64,000 nucleotides of DNA, from assembly GCA_910589415.1 (NCBI GenBank), contig OU342633.1, forward strand, positions 37,888,210 to 37,952,209. The letters run 5' to 3'. Below are positions 46,930-57,185 of the stretch, piece by piece. Origin of the DNA: Malachius bipustulatus. Taxonomy: Eukaryota > Arthropoda > Insecta > Coleoptera > Melyridae. Position 1 is the first letter of the stretch; the number at the start of each line of letters is the position of its first letter. The notes under the pieces are model-generated. The model had not been told where the DNA came from and did not search any database. It worked only from the letters and a program-made list of their open reading frames with translations. The translations under genes were made by a program, and so were the position numbers.

Positions 46930-49235
46930 TATTAGCGACAAAATCCAAAAAGGTGCGAAAAAATCAAACAGCCCTAGCGGCTAATTCCTGCATAAAAAAA
47001 ACAAAATGTTTGATATGCAAAGGGATTTTAGGGAGTGTCTTTACTAATTTTCGTCCGCTCTGAAATTAAATGTTTTTTTTTTTTAATGAAAATATAAAAG
47101 CGACAAAATCCAAAAAGGTGCGAAAAAATCAAACAGCCCTAGCGGCTAATTCCTGCATAAAAAAAACAAAATGTTTGATATGCAAAGGGATTTTAGGGAG
47201 TGTCTTTACTAATTTTCGTCCGCTCTGAAATTAAATGTTTTTTTTTTTTAATGAAAATATAAAAGCGACAAAATCCAAAAAGGTGCGAAAAAATCAAACA
47301 GCCCTAGCGGCTAATTCCTGCATAAAAAAAACAAAATGTTTGATATGCAAAGGGATTTTAGGGAGTGTCTTTACTAATTTTCGTCCGCTCTGAAATTAAA
47401 TGTTTTTTTTTTAATGAAAATATAAAAGCGACAAAATCCAAAAAGGTGCGAAAAAATCAAACAGCCCTAGCGGCTAATTCCTGCATAAAAAAAACAAAAT
47501 GTTTGATATGCAAAGGGATTTTAGGGAGTGTCTTTACTAATTTTCGTCCGCTCTGAAATTAAATGTTTTTTTTTTTAATGAAAATATAAAAGCGACAAAA
47601 TCCAAAAAGGTGCGAAAAAATCAAACAGCCCTAGCGGCTAATTCCTGCATAAAAAAAACAAAATGTTTGATATGCAAAGGGATTTTAGGGAGTGTCTTTA
47701 CTAATTTTCGTCCGCTCTGAAATTAAATGTTTTTTTTTTTAATGAAAATATAAAAGCGACAAAATCCAAAAAGGTGCGAAAAAATCAAACAGCCCTAGCG
47801 GCTAATTCCTGCATAAAAAAAACAAAATGTTTGATATGCAAAGGGATTTTAGGGAGTGTCTTTACTAATTTTCGTCCGCTCTGAAATTAAATGTTTTTTT
47901 TTTAATGAAAATATAAAAGCGACAAAATCCAAAAAGGTGCGAAAAAATCAAACAGCCCTAGCGGCTAATTCCTGCATAAAAAAAACAAAATGTTTGATAT
48001 GCAAAGGGATTTTAGGGAGTGTCTTTACTAATTTTCGTCCGCTCTGAAATTAAATGTTTTTTTTTTTAATGAAAATATAAAAGCGACAAAATCCAAAAAG
48101 GTGCGAAAAAATCAAACAGCCCTAGCGGCTAATTCCTGCAAAAAAAAAACAAAATGTTTGATATGCAAAGGGATTTTAGGGAGTGTCTTTACTAATTTTC
48201 GTCCGCTCTGAAATTAAATGTTTTTTTTTTAATGAAAATATAAAAGCGACAAAATCCAAAAAGGTACGAATAAATCAAACAGCCCTAGCGGCTAATTCCT
48301 GCACCAAAAAAAAATCAAAATGTTTGATATGCAAAAGGATTTTAGGGAGTGTCTTTACTAATTTTCGTCCGCTCTGAAATTAAATGTTTTTTTTTTAATG
48401 AAAATATAAAAGCGACAAAATCCAAAAAGGTGCGAAAAAATCAAACAGCCCTAGCGGCTAATTCCTGCATAAAAAAAAAAAAACAAAATGTTTGATATGC
48501 AAAGGGATTTTAGGGAGTGTCTTTACTAATTTTCGTCCGCTCTGAAATTAAATGTTTTTTTTTTTTAATGAAAATATAAAAGCGACAAAATCCAAAAAGG
48601 TGCGAAAAAATCAAACAGCCCTAGCGGCTAATTCCTGCATAAAAAAAACAAAATGTTTGATATGCAAAGGGATTTTAGGGAGTGTCTTTACTAATTTTCG
48701 TCCGCTCTGAAATTAAATGTTTTTTTTTTAATGAAAATATAAAAGCGACAAAATCCAAAAAGGTGCGAAAAAATCAAACAGCCCTAGCGGCTAATTCCTG
48801 CATAAAAAAAACAAAATGTTTGATATGCAAAGGGATTTTAGGGAGTGTCTTTACTAATTTTCGTCCGCTCTGAAATTAAATGTTTTTTTTTTAATGAAAA
48901 TATAAAAGCGACAAAATCCAAAAAGGTACGAATAAATCAAACAGCCCTAGCGGCTAATTCCTGCACCAAAAAAAAATCAAAATGTTTGATATGCAAAAGG
49001 ATTTTAGGGAGTGTCTTTACTAATTTTCGTCCGCTCTGAAATTAAATGTTTTTTTTTTTAATGAAAATATAAAAGCGACAAAATCCAAAAAGGTGCGAAA
49101 AAATCAAACAGCCCTAGCGGCTAATTCCTGCATAAAAAAAAAAAATCAAAATGTTTGATATGCAAAGGGATTTTAGGGAGTGTCTTTACTAATTTTCGTC
49201 CGCTCTGAAATTAAATGTTTTTTTTTTAATGTAAA
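46930..49235 (+). repeat. right tandem array, ~14 units of ~165 bp
   Basis: Mirror of the left array with two more units. Unit variants (CGTACGAATAAA against GTGCGAAAAAAT; CACCAAAAAAAAATC against CATAAAAAAAACA) occur in both arrays, so units have been shuffled or converted between arms. Confidence 0.95.
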
Positions 49236-49414
49236 TATATAGCGGCATAATCAAAAAAGGTGCAAATAAATCAAACTGAAATGTTTTTTTTTACTGAAAA
49301 TTTTTAAAAATGACTTTCCATTCAAGATTTTTTTTCAAGTTTTTTTTATGGCTACGAACTCTGTCTCTACGTAACTAATTAGCGACAAAAAAACTACATG
49401 TCTAAAAGTATTTT

Positions 49415-49762
49415 ACTATAATTAAAAAAAAAAATTAACATTGTTGCCCTGCTAACTTGATATAAACTTAGCAGGGCAACGTGTTATTTAAAAAAAAAAT
49501 AATGTAATTGAAAGTATTCCATCGCAACTAATTAGCGACAAAAGGATTAAGTAATTTTAGATGGTTTATGAATGTTAAATAATTTTTTTGTTATAGTTGT
49601 CCTGCTAACTTTATATCAACTTAGCAGGACACCCTGGTTAAAAAAAACTACAACAGCGACAAAATTAGTTTCATCGCGAATAATTAGCGACAAATTAGCG
49701 ACAAATTTCCGCTATAGTAACTTTCTCATTTGAGCAAGTTGTCCTGCTAACTTTATATACGT
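49415..49762 (-). repeat. right subterminal region, mirror of the left
   Basis: Inverted copy of 42412-42760 with the same hairpins at about 49444-49482 and 49598-49633. The two sides look identical over long stretches. Confidence 0.8.
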
Positions 49763-49771
49763 CGAGGTACT
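49763..49771. repeat. 9-bp target duplication, right copy (CGAGGTACT)
   Basis: Partner of 42403-42411. Collapsing the two copies restores the reading frame of the surrounding gene. Confidence 0.93.
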
Positions 49772-52121
49772 TGCTCAATTTGATCGTCATAAAGATGATT
49801 TGTACGACTTAATACTAATGCAGAGAGAAAACGAGTACATTCAGCATGTTGGCCAGCCCTTGCTAGTATACATCTACAGCATACAACAATTAAAATTAAT
49901 TATTTCAAATTCAAAACCTACATTATTTATCGACGCAACGGGATCTATAATTAAAAATCCGCCAAAAAATAAAAAAAGGATTTATTATTATTCCGGTTGT
50001 ATAAAAACCGATTTAAATTCCCGAATTTGTCCAGTTGTAGAAATGATCACATGCAGTCACGATAATGTAACAATTTCATCATGGTTATCTGCTTTTAAAT
50101 ACTTCTCCGTAGTGAAACACAAGAAAAAGTGGCCATTTATTTCAAGAGCTGTTTCCGATTTCAGCTTTGCTATTATCAATGGTATGTGCAAAGGTTTCAA
50201 TGACATGACATTATTATGCTACATAAATTTAACTTATGATGTTGTTGTAACAAAAAATTTCGAAAAACTAAATAATGTAATTACATTACATATTTGTTGT
50301 TCCCACTTTTTTAAAATTATGTCTAACGATATAGAGAAGACTTTTCCTAATGATCCAAAAATTAAGAAAATTTGCAAAGAAATCATGGCGGCAGGTATAA
50401 ACATAAAAATATACCAGGAAATAAAAGTGTGGCTTTGGAATATTACCATTCTTTTGGGCACCAAGTATATGTGCGAAAATGTCGATAAAGCTCTTCAGGT
50501 TCTATCGGCCTTAGCTTTGGAAAAAATGGAAACAGAAAAAATCGACATTTCTTCTGATCTGCCTTCACTGAATAGAGAAACAGATACCAACATTTTTCAG
50601 GAAAACTTGTTCTATCAAGACGCGTTGCAGATCCACAAAGAATTTCAAGAGAAATTTACAAATACAATAAAAGGTAACTTAAATAAATTTTATTGTGAAG
50701 ATTTCTTAAATATTATATATCGGAAATATATGCCTTATGTGTCAATGTGGAGCGGTATTACTTTTAATGACCCAGATCAAAAAAGACTTAGCAATGCTAC
50801 AATTGAAAATTGGTTTTCGATTGTAAAAAACGATATATTGGAAGGAAAAACAAATCAAAGATGTAGTAGGGTAATTAGGCAGATTAGAAAGAGGGTGACT
50901 GCTATATGCAAAGAGGATGAACTTAAAATAAGTAAAGAAAAATGTGCACGTAAAAGGAAAACTACAGTTGCAAAAAATGGGAAAACTACAGTTCGTAAAA
51001 ATAGGGCACCTACATTACCTAAAAATAGGTCAACTGCAGTTCCTGAAAATAAGGCAACTGCAGTCGTTAAAAATGAGGCAACTGAAGTGAATGATGAATC
51101 TTTCAATGCCAACTTAGAAGAACAGTGGCAAAGGAGAATTACGCTGAAACATTCAAATTTCGAGGGAAATAAACTAAAAAAGGTTTTGGCTGAGTCCAAA
51201 CTCAAAAGTTGGAGTCAGTTGGACCAAAACTCAAAACTAAAAAAGTTGGACAGTTCTTTTTCAGGTATTTCTTTTTTTGAAAACGGGTTAGTTAACAAGG
51301 TAGAATATTATAGAGAAATAAGAAATTGTCCAAATTATACTGTATGTAAATTTTCCAGCCTTCCAATATATTCATTTTTAACATTCGAAGATTTTAACAG
51401 TCTCAGTGGAAGAAGCTATCTTACAGATGCTGCTATAAATTGCATATTTCATTGTATATTATTGCATAGTGGTAGATTTAAGGAAGTTTATTTAATGAGA
51501 GTAGATCAAAGTTATGCGATTTTCAATATGTCAGAATCCCTACATGACGACATTTTCATTGAAATGAAGAATATTTTTCAAAAAAATATTATAATAATGC
51601 CTTTGCATCTGGGAGTCAGAGATCACTGGATCATTATTTTTGCCAATTTGATTGAGAAAACGTTTGTTTTTATTGACCCATTCGGAGAGAAAAATGTTGA
51701 TATAATAACAAATTATAAACTTACGTTTCTAAATTTCGTTGAAAAATTTAATAACATATTATGCGGAGCAAATGTTAGCACTCAAAATTGGGCTATTAGA
51801 ACAATAAATCACGTTTTACAGGGAGACACATATAATTGTGGAACTTTTATTGCCTATTTTTTTGAACAATACATAAACAAAAAACCATTAGACACTATTA
51901 TAGATATAAATGCTTATAGAATTTATTTAAAACATCTTCTGTTGAGAACCTCGGAGGACGTTTCCAATTTATGTTTGGTGTGTGGTGACGATGTCAAGGT
52001 CGACAATTCAAAGAGTTGTAAAATATGCCGCAGAAAGTTCCACGTTACCCATGATATCTATTTTTATAATGACACTTGCGATCTTTGTATGTGGATTGCT
52101 GATAAGAGTGGTAAGATCTAA
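49772..52121 (+). CDS. MULE-like transposase/Ulp1 fusion, 3' part with protease and PHD-like finger
   Basis: Continuation of the gene begun at 41120; joined, the product is 1213 residues (joined numbering below). DDE-type core: Asp485 (FIDATGS), Asp560 (AVSDFSFAIINGM), then Cys606..His609, a MULE-like order; the third acidic residue I cannot fix. Residues ~815-865 form a basic linker with degenerate ~9-10-residue repeats (KNxxTTV/KNxATAV). Then a Ulp1/C48 SUMO-protease-like domain with all four hallmarks: His1049 (DHWIIIF), Asp1066 (FIDPFGE), Gln1114 and Cys1120 (LQGDTYNCGTF). At the C-terminus is a Cys/His cluster (CLVC..CKICRRKFH..CDLC) like PHD/RING fingers. Separately this part has no ATG-led complete domain set, so the gene is disabled. 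Confidence 0.82.
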
Positions 52122-54138
52122 GGATATACGTTATTTTAAATAATTTCATTAACTCCAAAGGTATTTTATAAGCAGGTATTGTTGTTCATTGTTTATGCAA
52201 GCCGGTCTGACATGCTTTTCCAAATTTTCAGTGTTTTTTTCTCTAAACATCGTCGACACAATTTCAATTTCCTGGAATGATAACCGTCCTGTCTTATAAT
52301 TATATATTTATATAGGTATTATATAATATTATTATAATTATAATTATAATTATATTATAATATAATATTATATTATATATTATATAATTATATATTAATT
52401 ATAATCTTAAATTTAGCTACATTAGTGGAGCGGATCTGACAAGAAAATGAGCTCTGAAACTAGTTTGAAACAAACTTTCCAGATTTCTTTCGACTTTTAT
52501 TTTTATTTTAAAACATAATCTTAGCTGATAATACCTATCGTTGCACTCGAAATAATTTTGATTTTTTTCGATATTTTCACTATTATTTATTTTCAACCGA
52601 GATTTATACTATACTATACTATACATACACTATAATAATATATTTCCTGCTATTTTGGTTTTGTCTCCTAAGGTAACGTTATGTATTGCAATTGTGATTT
52701 TGATTACTTATGTCGAAGTCAGGGTGGTTAGATGAATTAATCACAAGGGCTGGACATTCATTTTTTCAAACCTCCAAAGGCTGTAATCTCGTTTATTTTT
52801 GACTTTTTTAAGAAAAGTTGTTTGCCGTGATGAATTCTTTACACAAAAAAAGTATCACCTTAAAAACATTCTGTGTAGAATGAATATAACGACAATCAGT
52901 TCAACGATTCTTAAAAAATTGGTGAATATTATTTGAGAGGTATAAATACTTACCTAGTCCACGCTTGCATTTTTGATTCCACACGTATTTCCAACTATTG
53001 TTAACATTCTTGTATAAACTTTATTAGGTATACCAAGTATACCATAAAAATACAAAAATTATGAAATAAAATGAACTGTAGGTATACAAAGTTCGGGATA
53101 AATTCAATAAAATGAAAACCTATCATTTTGTAAGAAAAAAATTTTTTTAAAATTTTTATAAGAGATGCTTTTTAAATTCAATTTTTTGGTTTAGGTACTT
53201 TCTTTGATGTGATTCTTCACTCAGTAACTTGTCTTGATTATCGAGTCGGTAATCACCCCGTGTAAATAAAACAATATTATTTAAAAAAGCAAAATCTTAT
53301 ATTCGATTAATCGATATCGCAAAATTAACCGATATTTGAGTTTTTAAAAAGTTTTTACATTTTATCGAATTTCATCCGGAGTTTTTGCTCTCACTGTATA
53401 ATAGTTATACAATAAAAACACGCATTTATATTTTATTATGCATGTTCTACTTTTGTTTTTGTGCTTTAAGAGTGGTACGGAAGACACGTTTAAATTTCTT
53501 CAAAGTTTCAAACCAGATATACTTACTGTGAAGTCTCCAGAATTTGAGAAACGATGTCCGAAAAAAATATGAACCTATTAATATTGTAGGCGAACCTACG
53601 TACGGATTTTTAAAGTGTACCTACGGATTTTTAAACTTCTTTTGTATAATATGTTCACAAAGGTTGTTTGTTTTTTTATGATTGCAAGATTGTACTTACA
53701 ATGGGGTACCTATAGTTTTACATACTTGGCAAGACTTTTTCCATTTTTTTTCCATTTATTTTTTTCCATTTATGGAAAGAGTGTTTAAAGACAATAATTC
53801 TTGACGAGTTTTTAGTTTTACAAATTACTAAAATCAGTGTGATTTAATCGAAATTTGTTTCTCATAAAATGTTTCAATGCCGCGGGCACAAAAATAATGT
53901 AAAGAGTGTATATAATGTAAATAATATAAAGGTAGCTTACAAAAATTAATAATTTGTTATTAAATTTACTTTTTTAAATTGGCAGAAATTGCTGTCTTTG
54001 TTGTGTTTCATTAATTATTGATATTATAATTTATAATATATGTATATATATACTTATATTTGTTATGCATGTTTTGGGTACCTAATTCCTTTTGCACTTT
54101 TTTACTTGTATTTTCCTCTACTTGATAAATATATAATG
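52122..54138. other. AT-rich interior of the giant element, no gene
   Basis: Region after the transposase stop. About 52300-52400 is almost pure A/T with TATAATTATA-type self-complementarity. No polyadenylation signal is clear. No coding frame is recognised. Confidence 0.5.
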
Positions 54139-54140
54139 TA

Positions 54141-54662
54141 CAGGGTGTTTGTCGACCATAATGGCAAAAATGCAAGGAGTTGTTCCCTGGATTATAGAAC
54201 CAGATTAGATAGAACTATTTTGTTCTTTAATGATTTTTGAAAAGCCGCTTTGTTTCGTAGGCTCAAAGCGAGGTTCAAAGCGATCATGTTTATTGAAAAA
54301 AAAAACAATTTTGGCCTATTTTATAAATTATTAACGAAATAGAAGTGTGGCAATTTTTTACAGATTCAAAATGATTATCTTAGACGTTCAGAATGATTTT
54401 ATTTTCGACGTCTGCATTTGCCTTCTGATAATTTTGTTTAGACAAAAGGACATATGGAAAATATTTTGTAAACGCTAAACGGAGTGTTTATGTGAGCCTT
54501 TTAAGTTAAAAATATAAAATGTGTTTTTTTATACTTCATTATCCTCCTCTTATCTACAAAACAAAGCGGCTTCCAAAAATTTTTAACAAACAGAATATTC
54601 TGAGAATAATCTAGGTAACAACTCCTATAGAATTTTTGCAGTATGTTTAAGAAATACCCCTG
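54141..54662. mobile_element. MITE, ~520 bp, CAGGGTG-type end
   Basis: The left end TA|CAGGGTGTTT and the inner block GCAAAAATGCAAGGAGTTGTT...AAAGCCGCTTTGTTT are matched inversely at about 54545-54662 (AAACAAAGCGGCTTCC...AACAACTCC...TTTTTGC, end ACCCCTG). The arms are diverged. No coding capacity. Confidence 0.7.
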
Positions 54663-55354
54663 TCTATGCACTTGAAAAAGAGTGTGAAAGTAGGTAAGTG
54701 AAGGATATAACATAAGTAGATAACTAGATAGTAGGTACTTATATGTATACGTATTCAGATATTGCAGTAAAATAACTAATAATGTACCCAAACAACAATA
54801 TAGGAAACTAAACACAATAAATTTTTGTTACTTTCGTAATTTTTTCCTCAGCTGTCCCTCTGTTTGTATAGGTTTTGTTTCATAAAGAACCTAATATTCC
54901 TTGATAATATAAACGTTTATATTATCCAGAAATACAAATGCAGTACATATAACAATTTTTTAAAACATTAGTGTTTTATTTATCATCCATCAGTATGCAG
55001 AGATTCTACAAAGTAGGGGTTGAAAACATAAATTTTATAATAAAGAACCCTTCTTCAAAAAATAATTCCGCTTATTTGATATAAAAAAATCCTCAAACAG
55101 GAAATTTCTGCTTTCCGGGGAATTTTGCTTCATTTTAATGTCACTGCTAAGGGAAAAATTCAAATGTGAAGTGAAGCGATGTGAAGGTATTATTTTCAAG
55201 GTATTTCATTAAAGGAAAATATTTTTATGTTGAATTTTTTCACAAACACAGAGCATTTTTTAAGTGTTGCAATAGAAAATTGCATGCTACAACTATGTTA
55301 ACTTTATGTCGTCTTGCAACTTAGTAGTTTTTTTTTTTTATTTTCAAGATAAAG
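54663..55354. other. spacer between two MITEs
   Basis: AT-rich. No feature is recognised. Confidence 0.4.
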
Positions 55355-55356
55355 TA

Positions 55357-56111
55357 CAGGGTGATTCTTTATAATGTCGCCCCCCTTCAACTTTGTTATT
55401 TCATGTGTCCCAAAAAAATTAAAAGTAGGGTTATGTAGGTGCTAAAAAAGACTTTTTATACGTATAACAAAAATTTGAAAATAAATCAGTATACAGGGAA
55501 AACCAAGAAAATATTTTGTTTTCAATGGATCACTCTATATATGAATTTATTTTTCGATTCCTCGTAAAATTCTAAGCATAACTTATATAACATACCGTAT
55601 ACCTAAATTCAATGGTTTCTGAAATATTCGCATTTGAAACATCATCAAATATTTTATAAAACACCTGTTACAAATCTGAGTACGGCATTTTTACTTACTA
55701 AACAATACAACTACAACAATATTGACATAATGTCACTGTCAGTTATTTGTTTTCAATATAAAGCGTGGCATCCTAGGACTTCTTGATTTGTAACAGATGT
55801 TTTATAAAATATTTGATTTGATGATGTTTCAAATGCGAATATTTCAGAAACCATTGAATTTAGGTATACGGTATATAGTATAAGTTATGCTTAGAATTTT
55901 ACGAGGATTCGAAAAATAGATTCATATATAGGGTGATCAATTGAAAAAATTTTTTTTTGTTTTTTCTGTATAGGTAACTGATCTATTTTCAAATTTTTGT
56001 TATACGTATAAAAAAGTCTTTTTTAGCACTTACATAACCCTACTTTTAATTTTTTTTGGACACATGAAATAACAAAGTTGAAGGGGGGCGACATCATAAA
56101 GAATCAACCTG
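55357..56111. mobile_element. fold-back MITE, 755 bp with ~320-bp arms
   Basis: TA|CAGGGTGATTCTTTATAATG at the left and its near-complement CATAAAGAATCAACCTG|TA at the right. The arms match over almost their whole length (GTCGCCCCCCTTCAACTTTG, TATACGTATAACAAAAATTT, GGTATACGGTATAT-type blocks) around a ~100-bp centre. TA target duplication. Confidence 0.9.
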
Positions 56112-56113
56112 TA

Positions 56114-57185
56114 CCTACATCATCTATTTCACAGGACATGGGAAATCGTAAAAGATACAGGGTCGGTTAAATCACAGAAAATCTGCAGAATTTATTACTT
56201 CTTAAGAGTCTGAAACAAAGTTTATAATAACTTAAGGTGTCGCTGAAATATCCTGAAAAAACTGAAAAATGGAGATTTCCAATTTGAGCTACTATATTAT
56301 ATCTTTTTAATTGGGCACTCATGGAAAATAAATGAATTAATTTTTGTAGGTTCAGGTGACTCGTTATGAATTAATTATCCATTTCACGCTTCAAGACTTT
56401 TTAGAACCGACCGTATCACTACCAGCTATATCACAGAGTTTTCGTATAGTCAACTTTTGTTTCTTTATGGCCACCATATTGTTTTTCATATCATTTGGTA
56501 TAACAAAAATCAAGGAACTCACAAATCTATCGCACTAGGAAATTTTTTTTTATTCTACTTGACATTTTCACAGAATAACTGCAATATGTGTCATATGGTT
56601 CGGCTTCTTGTTTTTTGATATTGAATGCAAAAAATTAAATACATATATTAAATTAAATATGTATAGAGCTTTTTTCGAACAAAAAAATGTTTTGAATTTT
56701 TTTTGAGAGTGATAAATTTTTGTTTTAGACCGATTGACATGGAAAACTAAAATCGCAGCCATAAGGAACGCAAAACTCAACAAGAGAAACCCAAGATTTG
56801 AGCCGCCTTTAATTTTTTTTTAAATATGTAGGTACAAATGTTTTGCTAATGAAAACTTGAGTAAAAGGGGTTAAAAATGTTAATTTTGAGATTATGTGTT
56901 CCTCAACAACCGAGTCAACAACATAATTTTACTGTTAAAACGACCATAAGGAAATGAATAAAAAAATATCAATAAGTCGTTAACAGAGGCCAAAGTAAAA
57001 ATTATTTTCAAAAATAATTGTGAAGATCTGGAGATCCGTAAGAAATTACCTATAGCAAGTGCAAAGTATTTGAGTACCTATATACCTATAATAGCAGTTA
57101 CAATAGCCGTCTGTATACACTAGGTAAGTCACAGGATTTAGTTTACCGAGTGGAAAAAATGATTTTAACAAAAATTCCAACCCTC
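56114..57185. other. AT-rich interior before right arm
   Basis: Contains a stretch at about 56447-56500 (GTCAACTTTTGTTT, CCACCATATTGTTTTTCAT, CATTTGGTA) resembling 22318-22375, so an interspersed repeat, and a partial duplication of the sequence around 57000-57060 at 57237-57330. No gene. Confidence 0.5.

Larger units (their letters stand above)
42412..49762. mobile_element. 7351-bp fold-back element inserted in the transposase gene
   Basis: Perfect inverted ends ACGTATATAAAGTTAGCAGG / CCTGCTAACTTTATATACGT. The inverted arms extend for about 2.5-2.8 kb: ~540 bp of subterminal sequence with repeated end-motifs, then a tandem array of ~165-bp units, then a central inverted pair. It has no transposase, so it is non-autonomous. 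The 9-bp duplication and long arms suggest mobilisation by a MULE-type enzyme, possibly the relative it has interrupted. Confidence 0.93.

Noticed and set aside
42959..49039. Repeated 63-64-codon frames (SLLIFVRSEIK-type)
   Set aside because: One per ~165-bp unit of the fold-back arrays, poly-A/T encoded Lys/Phe runs, and no start context; repeat by-products.
42950..49235. CRISPR-like array
   Set aside because: Units are contiguous tandem repeats without unique spacers, present as an inverted pair in a eukaryotic transposon.
49800..52121. A separate gene starting at the TTG at 49800
   Set aside because: TTG is not a normal eukaryotic start and the frame continues upstream to 49770 and then, across the insertion, into the 41120 ORF. 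It is the 3' part of one gene.
52300..52400. Replication origin or matrix attachment site in the almost pure A/T tract
   Set aside because: Composition alone is not evidence; it reads as a simple AT-rich low-complexity tract.
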